A DNA stretch of 12,883 nt from the NCBI GenBank assembly GCA_035294325.1, contig DATGLE010000285.1:1-12883 (forward strand), given 5' to 3'. Both the position numbers and the translations under genes were made by a program. This document shows positions 8,325 through 12,883 of this stretch, one piece after another (positions within the stretch are counted from its first letter, which is position 1; each line of letters opens with the position of its first letter). The stretch comes from DATGLE01 sp035294325. GTDB taxonomy: Bacteria > Chloroflexota > Ktedonobacteria > Ktedonobacterales > Ktedonobacteraceae. A model generated the notes under the pieces. It was not told the DNA's origin and did not search any database. It saw only the letters and a list, made by a program, of their open reading frames with translations.

Positions 8325-9296
8325 ATGGCGCCACAGCAGCAAAGAGAAGAGGAACGCTGGCCCTTGCCGCCGGGCTGGTCGTGGGTTCGACTGGAGGAGG
8401 TGGCCGATATAGAAGGCGGCAGCGCAAAAGCGACGAAAGCGCAGGCCCGACCGGAAGGCACTATCCCATTAATCCATTCCGGCGATCTGCACAATAGCAA
8501 AACAATCACTATCACCCGCTATGTCACTGAGAAAGAGTACATGCACATCGTCGGGCCGGGCAAGGGCCGTACCACGACGTATTACAAGCAGGAACCTGTC
8601 AAAAAGCTCCTGCTGGCAGTGGCCCGGGAAACAATGGGAAGAATAGGCGTTCTCAATGCTGAAAAAGCTGTCTTTAACCATGCCGTCCTCGCTTTGACGC
8701 CGAAAGAGCACATTTGCCTGGATTACCTCTTCTACTATTTTCTGATGGAGAGCACACGTCTCTATATCCGGGAGAAAGTGGCGCCGGGACCGCGCCCCTT
8801 CATAGGCGGCAAGGTACTGGGCCAGAAGATGCTGGTTCCACTGCCGCCGCTTGATCAGGGAAACGCTCTGGCGCTGCAAGACCGCATCATTGAGCGCATC
8901 GAAGCGCTCACCGGTACTGCCCGGCAAGCTCAGGAGCGGCTTGTCACAATGCGAACCGATATGCTCGACGCTTTCAGCAGCCTGCTGGGGCAGCTCTTTG
9001 CCTCGCGTATGGCTAAGTGGCCCAGGGTGCCGCTGAACGAACTGGTCGAAGTCAGAACAGGCCAGCGCTATAGAGGCCAGCCTGAGTACCATCAGGCTCC
9101 CTACGTCACTTCCAGTTCAATTATCAGCGCCATCGGCATTCATCTGCCCTATTCGCCCGTTGCCGGGTCGCGCTCCGAGGAAGAGGAAAAGGAGCGCTAC
9201 GTGCTGCGCAATGACGGCGCTACCGTGCTCTACATCAGCCAGCGGCCAGAAGCAAGACGAGCCGTCATACTGGATCAGGAGCTTGTCGTTTGCTGA
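8325..9296 (+). CDS. Truncated type I restriction specificity subunit (HsdS-like)
   Basis: This is a DNA-recognition (S) subunit of a type I restriction-modification system, 323 aa, with AGGAG 4 nt before ATG 8325. The start LPPGWSWVRLEEVADIEGG is typical of HsdS. Recognition domain 1 spans about 12-170. The central conserved helix follows (about 170-230, PLPPLDQGNALALQDRIIER), and a second recognition domain begins at WPRVPLNELVEVRTGQRY. That domain stops after about 90 residues, at VILDQELVVC, where a full one has roughly twice that. The usual family length is near 400 aa, so the C-terminal half-domain and second spacer helix are missing. No hsdM or hsdR is visible. It is divergent from the defence operon; a TATACT box at 8259-8264 may be its -10, but I see no matching -35. 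It could be a decayed remnant, or a half-subunit that works as a dimer or lends specificity to another methylase. Confidence 0.85.
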   Translation: MAPQQQREEERWPLPPGWSWVRLEEVADIEGGSAKATKAQARPEGTIPLIHSGDLHNSKTITITRYVTEKEYMHIVGPGKGRTTTYYKQEPVKKLLLAVARETMGRIGVLNAEKAVFNHAVLALTPKEHICLDYLFYYFLMESTRLYIREKVAPGPRPFIGGKVLGQKMLVPLPPLDQGNALALQDRIIERIEALTGTARQAQERLVTMRTDMLDAFSSLLGQLFASRMAKWPRVPLNELVEVRTGQRYRGQPEYHQAPYVTSSSIISAIGIHLPYSPVAGSRSEEEEKERYVLRNDGATVLYISQRPEARRAVILDQELVVC

Positions 9297-9323
9297 TGAG
9301 GGATGATGAAGGAGAGAGCGCCT

Positions 9324-9584
9324 ATGCGTATCAGTGTGCGGGTCACGCCGCGCAGTAGCCATAATAGTATTGCCTGGGAGAACGGTAGCCTTCGCGCTCA
9401 TCTGACTGCCCCACCAGTAGAGGGAGCGGCCAATGCCGCACTGATCGACCTGCTCTCCGCGCAGCTCGCTTTGCCCAGGAGATGCATCACCATTGTAGGC
9501 GGCGCAAGGAGCAGGCAGAAGGTGGTCGAGATTGCGGGTTTGACACCGGAAGAGGTCGCAAGGAGGCTGACCGCGCCCGGATGA
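9324..9584 (+). CDS. DUF167 / YggU family protein
   Basis: A small (86 aa) alpha/beta protein of the DUF167 (YggU) family, whose biochemical role is not established. Hallmarks are the opening MRISVRVTPRSS, the signature LTAPPVEGAANAALIDLL (about 27-44) and the C-terminal IVGGARSRQKVVEI (about 57-70). I chose ATG 9324 because GGAGAG (9311-9316) sits 7 nt upstream and the family begins here; an in-frame ATG at 9303 would add seven unlike residues. It starts 27 nt after the HsdS-like gene and is probably cotranscribed, which need not mean a functional link. The length is normal for the family. Confidence 0.9.
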   Translation: MRISVRVTPRSSHNSIAWENGSLRAHLTAPPVEGAANAALIDLLSAQLALPRRCITIVGGARSRQKVVEIAGLTPEEVARRLTAPG

Positions 9585-9688
9585 GATAGGAAGATGACAT
9601 CTTCTTGCCTGGCATCTCGTGCTTCGTTTTGTGATACGATAGGGCATAAACTGGATGTGTTGCCGAAAAGATCATCTCCATCAGACGC

Positions 9689-9958
9689 GGCCTTCCTCTG
9701 GTCAGGCTTCTCGGTGGAGAGGCCCGTTCCATCCCTGCCTATGCCTGCCTGGGCATGGGATCGGCCCAGACCATAGCCCGTGAAGCTGAGCAGGTACTGG
9801 AACAAGGTTTTCAGGCCATCAAGTTCAAAATCGGATTTCCCGGCGTGCAAACCGATCTGGAGGTCATCCGGGCCGTCCGCTGCGCTGTGGGCAAAGAGAT
9901 CGCGCTGATGGTCGATTACAATCAATACCTGTCGGTTTCCGAAGCCGAGCAGCGCGTT
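9689..9958 (+). pseudogene. Mandelate racemase/muconate lactonizing enzyme-like fragment
   Basis: One open frame carries about 90 residues that match the middle of a mandelate racemase: LPLVRLLGG, then IPAYACLGM, then GFQAIKFKIGFP, which includes the KxK motif holding the catalytic lysine. It ends with ALMVDYNQYLSV, containing the metal-binding Asp and the Asn. A full enzyme has about 360 residues; here the N-terminal capping domain and the C-terminal half of the barrel are absent. A stop (9647-9649) lies upstream in frame and the similarity ends near 9958, before a stop at 10010-10012. It cannot form an active enzyme. The rest of the gene is not visible on either side, so this is a remnant of a deletion or insertion, not a frameshift. 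Confidence 0.8.
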
Positions 9959-10007
9959 CGCGGCGGCTCTCACTGTTTAAATGCCGTTGTGGAGCGCGAT
10001 CAGGGTT

Positions 10008-10043
10008 GCTAAAAGTGCAGCAAAACTGACAGCAAAAGTGGCG
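10008..10043. repeat. Three tandem degenerate 12-mers
   Basis: Three consecutive 12-nt units, GCTAAAAGTGCA, GCAAAACTGACA and GCAAAAGTGGCG, share the pattern GCAAAAGTGRCA. Read in the frame of a small ORF (9981-10076) they give AKSA-AKLT-AKVA. They begin about 50 nt after the end of the racemase fragment. Function is unknown. Confidence 0.55.
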
Positions 10044-10240
10044 AACGCCCGCCCGCGAAAAATGGCGCATCTCTGAGCACGTCGTGAGCCTGGATTCGAG
10101 CGTGAAGGGCGCAGGAACGAGCTTGCTCCCTGTACTCTTTGCCCCTGTTCTGCTATCATAGAAAGCAGAGAGTGTCCGATTCTCAGCCTTCTCGCTCTCT
10201 CTGATCAGGCGTTCGCGCGGCTCTGCCGTACCAGGATGAT

Positions 10241-10293
10241 GTAAGTGGGAGAGTGGTCCGGGCGCGAAGCGCCCGGACCACTCTCCCACTTAC
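10241..10293. repeat. 53-nt perfect palindrome
   Basis: Arms 10241-10265 and 10269-10293 are perfectly complementary (25 bp) around the loop GAA. The apex GCGCGAAGCGC is identical to that of the palindrome at 8029-8085, although the outer stems differ. There is no T-run, so it is unlikely to be a rho-independent terminator. It sits about 100 nt upstream of the proline dehydrogenase gene. A REP-like or transposon-derived element is the likeliest reading. Confidence 0.9.
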
Positions 10294-10393
10294 AGAAGGC
10301 GAGCGCCGCAGGCGCGAGCAAGCGGGAGAGTCGAAAGTTAGATAAAAGTATTGTATTCGAAGGAAGGTAATAGCAGAGAAAAGGAGGGCGAAG

Positions 10394-11302
10394 ATGCTCA
10401 AAGATACATTGTTGTATCTTGCTCAGAACGAACGTATACACGAATTTGTTGTGCAGAACCGGGCCGCGCGCAGCGTCTCGCATCGCTTCGTCGCCGGAGA
10501 AACGCTCGGAGAGGCGCTTCAGGTTACACGCAATCTTAACCAGCGCGGCATCCAGGTAGCCCTCGACCATCTCGGCGAAAACGTTACGGACGCCAGAGAG
10601 GCCCGCGCCGCTGCCCAGGACTACATTTCCGCTCTCGATCTTATCAAGCAGACGGGCATCGGAGCCAACATCTCTATCAAGCTCACCGCGCTCGGCCTCG
10701 ATATTTCCCGAGAGCTGTGCGAGGAGAATCTGCAAACCATTCTGCAACGTGCGAGCGAGCATGCCACCTTCGTTTGTATCGATATGGAAGGCTCGGCCTA
10801 TACAACGCGCACGATAGATATCACCCTGCGCATGCACGAGCGCTTTGAGCATGTCGGCACTGTCATTCAAGCCTATCTCTATCGCAGCAGAAAAGATATC
10901 GAGCAGCTTATTGCCCAGGGCGTGCGCGTGCGTCTCGTCAAGGGGGCCTACCAGGAGCCGCAGCCCATCGCCTTTCAGAACAAAAGCGCCGTCGACCACA
11001 GCTATATGCAACTCATGATGCTGCTGCTCTCGCGCGGCAACTACCCTGCTATCGCCACGCATGATGAGGCCATCATCAACGCGACCTGCAAATTTGCCCG
11101 CGATCACGGTATCAGCAAGTCGGCCTTTGAGTTCCAGATGCTCTACGGTATCCGCCGCGATCTACAGGAGAAGCTCGTCAAGCAGGGCTACAATATGCGC
11201 GTTTACGTGCCCTATGGCTCGCAGTGGTATCCCTACCTGATGCGCCGCATGGCCGAGCGCCCGGCCAATCTCATGTTCGTCATGACCAATATGTTTCGTT
11301 AG
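10394..11302 (+). CDS. Proline dehydrogenase (monofunctional, FAD-dependent)
   Basis: Oxidises L-proline to delta1-pyrroline-5-carboxylate with FAD, the first step of proline breakdown to glutamate. The 302-aa protein has the length of single-domain PRODH enzymes and lacks the aldehyde dehydrogenase half of PutA. Conserved barrel elements appear in order: VALDHLGE (55-62), SIKLTALG (94-101), FVCIDMEGS (126-134), VIQAYLYRS (157-165), RLVKGAYQEP (180-189), ATHD (221-224), EFQMLYGIRRDLQ (246-258). The substrate-binding YLMRRMAE (281-288) carries the paired arginines. AAGGAGG (10381-10387) lies 6 nt before ATG 10394. No P5C dehydrogenase gene is next to it; a terminator follows, so it seems to be a single-gene unit. 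Identity is very sure. Confidence 0.96.
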   Translation: MLKDTLLYLAQNERIHEFVVQNRAARSVSHRFVAGETLGEALQVTRNLNQRGIQVALDHLGENVTDAREARAAAQDYISALDLIKQTGIGANISIKLTALGLDISRELCEENLQTILQRASEHATFVCIDMEGSAYTTRTIDITLRMHERFEHVGTVIQAYLYRSRKDIEQLIAQGVRVRLVKGAYQEPQPIAFQNKSAVDHSYMQLMMLLLSRGNYPAIATHDEAIINATCKFARDHGISKSAFEFQMLYGIRRDLQEKLVKQGYNMRVYVPYGSQWYPYLMRRMAERPANLMFVMTNMFR

Positions 11303-11313
11303 AGGCAGAGGTG

Positions 11314-11335
11314 TGGGGATGTGCCCCAATTTTTT
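11314..11335 (+). terminator. Probable rho-independent terminator after proline dehydrogenase
   Basis: TGGGG (11314-11318), loop ATGTG, CCCCA (11324-11328), then a run of six T (11330-11335), starting 12 nt after the stop codon. The stem is short (5 bp) but four of the pairs are G-C and the T-tract is well placed. Confidence 0.6.
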
Positions 11336-11343
11336 GTTCTTCC

Positions 11344-11371
11344 CTGACCGTGGGCCATGCAGACGTATGGT
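11344..11371 (+). promoter_or_regulatory. Possible promoter of the NlpC/P60-hydrolase pair
   Basis: CTGACC (11344-11349) and TATGGT (11366-11371) are separated by 16 nt. An overlapping TAGAAT (11371-11376) is a better -10 but has no -35 at normal spacing. The position just after the terminator and before the next gene is apt. The call is weak. Confidence 0.3.
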
Positions 11372-11423
11372 AGAATAAGGAAATACCAATCCCTTGAAGG
11401 ACGAAGGACAAAACAAAAGAGTT

Positions 11424-12257
11424 ATGACCACCACCTGCGCTGTCTCCGTCGGCGTGGCAGACGTGCGCCGCGCTCCCGATCCCACCTCCGAACGTGTAAC
11501 CCAGGCGTTGCTGAATATGCGCGCGATTGCCGGGGATAGCTCCGGGGAGTGGACGCACGTTACCCTCGCGGACTATGAGGGCTGGATGCGCACGGACGAA
11601 CTGGCGGAGCCGCCTGTCAGGGGCTTTTGCAAGATTGGCGAGCGCTGCGGCACGCCGCTCGATCTCGTTGCCGTCGTGACCGCCACGCATACTCCCCTTT
11701 ATGCGGATCTGACAGGGGATGAGGCGTGGGGCAGCGTCTATCTCTCGTCCGTGCTGCCGCTGCTCGATATGACGCCGCCGGAACGCCTTCAGGTCGCGCT
11801 GCCGGGCGGAGATTCCGCCTGGATCGCGCGCGACGCTATCAGCGTGCGCCAGGGGACGGCGCCCTATCCGCGACAGCCGATCAGCGTCGTCACGGCTTAC
11901 GCCCGCGCCTTTCTCGGCGTGCCCTATCTCTGGGGCGGCACAAGCTGGAGAGGCATCGATTGCAGCGGCTTCGTCCAGCTTTGCTATCGTATGGGTGGCT
12001 ATATCATCCCGCGCGATGCCGACCAGCAGCACGACGCGCTGCCCCGGCGTATCGAAGGTGAAGAGATGCGCGAGGGGGACCTGATCTTCTTCGGGCGCCA
12101 GCGTATCACCCATGTCGGCATGGCGCTCAATAATAAAGAATACATCCATTCAAAAGGCGGCAGTGGCGTTATCATCAATAGCTTTGATCCAGGGCATGCC
12201 CACTACGATCAACACCTCGCGGAGATCGTCCGGGCGCTCAAACGGGTGGTTTTCTGA
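11424..12257 (+). CDS. NlpC/P60 family endopeptidase with SH3b domains (YkfC-like)
   Basis: A predicted cysteine peptidase that cuts gamma-D-glutamyl-diamino acid bonds in peptidoglycan peptides, as in the YkfC (dipeptidyl-peptidase VI) family. The 277-aa protein has two SH3b-like domains (about 5-65 and 82-145) and a C-terminal NlpC/P60 domain (about 150-277). The hallmark VPYLWGG (166-172) precedes DCSGF with Cys180; THVGMAL gives His230 and YIHSKG gives His242, completing the likely triad. There is no signal peptide or membrane segment, so it probably acts in the cytoplasm on recycled or imported cell-wall peptides. I took ATG 11424, where family similarity begins. A TTG at 11394 with AAGGAA upstream is possible and would add ten residues. 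Its TGA is directly followed by the ATG of the next gene, implying translational coupling. Confidence 0.93.
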   Translation: MTTTCAVSVGVADVRRAPDPTSERVTQALLNMRAIAGDSSGEWTHVTLADYEGWMRTDELAEPPVRGFCKIGERCGTPLDLVAVVTATHTPLYADLTGDEAWGSVYLSSVLPLLDMTPPERLQVALPGGDSAWIARDAISVRQGTAPYPRQPISVVTAYARAFLGVPYLWGGTSWRGIDCSGFVQLCYRMGGYIIPRDADQQHDALPRRIEGEEMREGDLIFFGRQRITHVGMALNNKEYIHSKGGSGVIINSFDPGHAHYDQHLAEIVRALKRVVF

Positions 12258-12883
12258 ATGCAAGAAGCTATCGAGCAAGAACTTGCCGCGCTCGGCGGGC
12301 ATACATCCTGTATTGTCATTCGCGGGGAAAAGGCCGCTCCCAGCCGCGTCGTTTCCATCAACCCTGAACAGGAGTATCCTGCCGCGAGCCTCGCCAAGAT
12401 CCCGATTCTCATCGAGGTCGCGCGCCAGGTCGCGGCGGGACAGCTCGCGTGGGAGGAGCGCTATGCCGTGCCGCAGGCGGCGCGCGTTCCGAGCGCCGGC
12501 GTACTGGCGGATCTCGCGCCCGACCTGCGCCTGACGCTCCACGACCTGGCACACCTCATGATTACCATCAGCGACAACACCGCCGCGAACGCGCTGCTCG
12601 ACCTGGTGGGTATGGACGCGGTAAATGCCGCCATGCGGGACCTCGGGCTGACCGCGACGCGCCTGGAACGACGCTTCATGGACTTCGCTGCGCGCCAGGC
12701 CGGGCGCGATAACTGGACGACGCCCGCCGATATGTCTCTGGCCCTGGCGCACCTGTGCGGCGAATCTCTGCCCTATGCAAAGGAAATGCTTGCCATACTC
12801 CTGCGACAGAATGATCGCACGATCCTCCCCGCTTACTGGGGCGAGGACATTCCTTTCGCGCATAAAACCGGCGGCCTGGAGGG
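12258..12883 (+). CDS. Serine hydrolase, class A beta-lactamase-like, 3' end outside window
   Basis: The first 208 residues of a penicillin-binding/beta-lactamase-fold serine hydrolase. Motifs are SLAK (44-47, nucleophile Ser44 and Lys47), SDN (105-107) and KTGG (203-206). LERRF carries a Glu (137) at the position of the class A omega-loop general base, followed by TTP as in that class. The residue matching the conserved Asn170 appears to be Met, so efficient beta-lactam hydrolysis is doubtful. No signal peptide is present: the protein begins MQEAIEQELAALGG. Start and stop of the neighbouring genes touch (TGAATG), so it is coupled to the NlpC/P60 peptidase. A role as peptidase or amidase on cell-wall-derived peptides is an inference from this pairing. 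Confidence 0.88.
   Translation, partial: MQEAIEQELAALGGHTSCIVIRGEKAAPSRVVSINPEQEYPAASLAKIPILIEVARQVAAGQLAWEERYAVPQAARVPSAGVLADLAPDLRLTLHDLAHLMITISDNTAANALLDLVGMDAVNAAMRDLGLTATRLERRFMDFAARQAGRDNWTTPADMSLALAHLCGESLPYAKEMLAILLRQNDRTILPAYWGEDIPFAHKTGGLE

Larger units (their letters stand above)
9585..10393. other. Gene-poor remnant and repeat region
   Basis: No intact gene is supported here. It holds the mandelate racemase fragment, a possible 31-codon frame without a ribosome binding site (9981-10076, lysine/alanine-rich), tandem 12-mers, the 53-nt palindrome, and a small hairpin GCGCC-GCA-GGCGC (10303-10315). The last stretch (about 10330-10393) must contain the proline dehydrogenase promoter, but I see no clear -35/-10 pair. 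Confidence 0.6.

Noticed and set aside
9977..10159. 60-codon minus-strand frame with a hydrophobic end
   Set aside because: No ribosome binding site and no family; the pattern comes from the 12-mer repeats read backwards.
10241..10293. Palindrome as a terminator for the upstream genes
   Set aside because: No T-tract on either side and it lies over 650 nt after the last intact gene.
10205..12149. Long minus-strand frames opposite proline dehydrogenase and the NlpC/P60 gene
   Set aside because: Shadows of plus-strand genes with complete conserved motifs.
1..12883. CRISPR arrays, tRNA or rRNA genes, insertion sequences with a transposase
   Set aside because: I looked on both strands and saw no regularly spaced repeats, cloverleaf or transposase frame.

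Overview
The window looks like a moderately GC-rich bacterial chromosome. Gene content and style (NlpC/P60 peptidase plus beta-lactamase-like hydrolase, monofunctional proline dehydrogenase, perfect palindromic repeats, an antiphage island) are compatible with Chloroflexota such as Ktedonobacteria. That placement is inference; no rRNA or marker gene is present.

Left two thirds (1-8143, minus strand): a phage-defence operon. A SNF2-type helicase (4702-8073, DrmD-like) is followed by a very large N6-adenine methyltransferase (4615 down to the left edge, DrmMI-like). Its frame stays open for 1538 codons and runs out of the window. This pair and order match the start of a class 1 DISARM locus (drmD-drmMI-drmA-drmB-drmC), so drmA, drmB and drmC are predicted just beyond the left edge. 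The operon start is unusual. A good sigma70-like promoter (8173-8201) precedes a 21-codon leader ORF with a strong ribosome binding site. The leader stop and the only canonical drmD starts upstream of the helicase domain lie inside a 57-nt perfect palindrome.

Middle (8325-9584, plus strand): a divergent orphan type I specificity subunit (HsdS-like) lacking the end of its second recognition domain, then a small DUF167/YggU gene.

9585-10393 holds no intact gene. It contains the central piece of a mandelate racemase-like gene, three tandem degenerate 12-mers, and a second perfect palindrome of 53 nt. Both palindromes carry GCGCGAAGCGC at the apex, whose GCGAAGC core is a known exceptionally stable DNA mini-hairpin.

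Right end (10394-12883, plus strand): housekeeping metabolism. Proline dehydrogenase is followed by a probable terminator. Then come a YkfC-like NlpC/P60 endopeptidase and a serine hydrolase with SxxK, SDN and KTG motifs. The last two are joined stop-to-start (TGAATG) and both lack signal peptides, which suggests cytoplasmic handling of cell-wall peptides. The last gene runs off the right edge.
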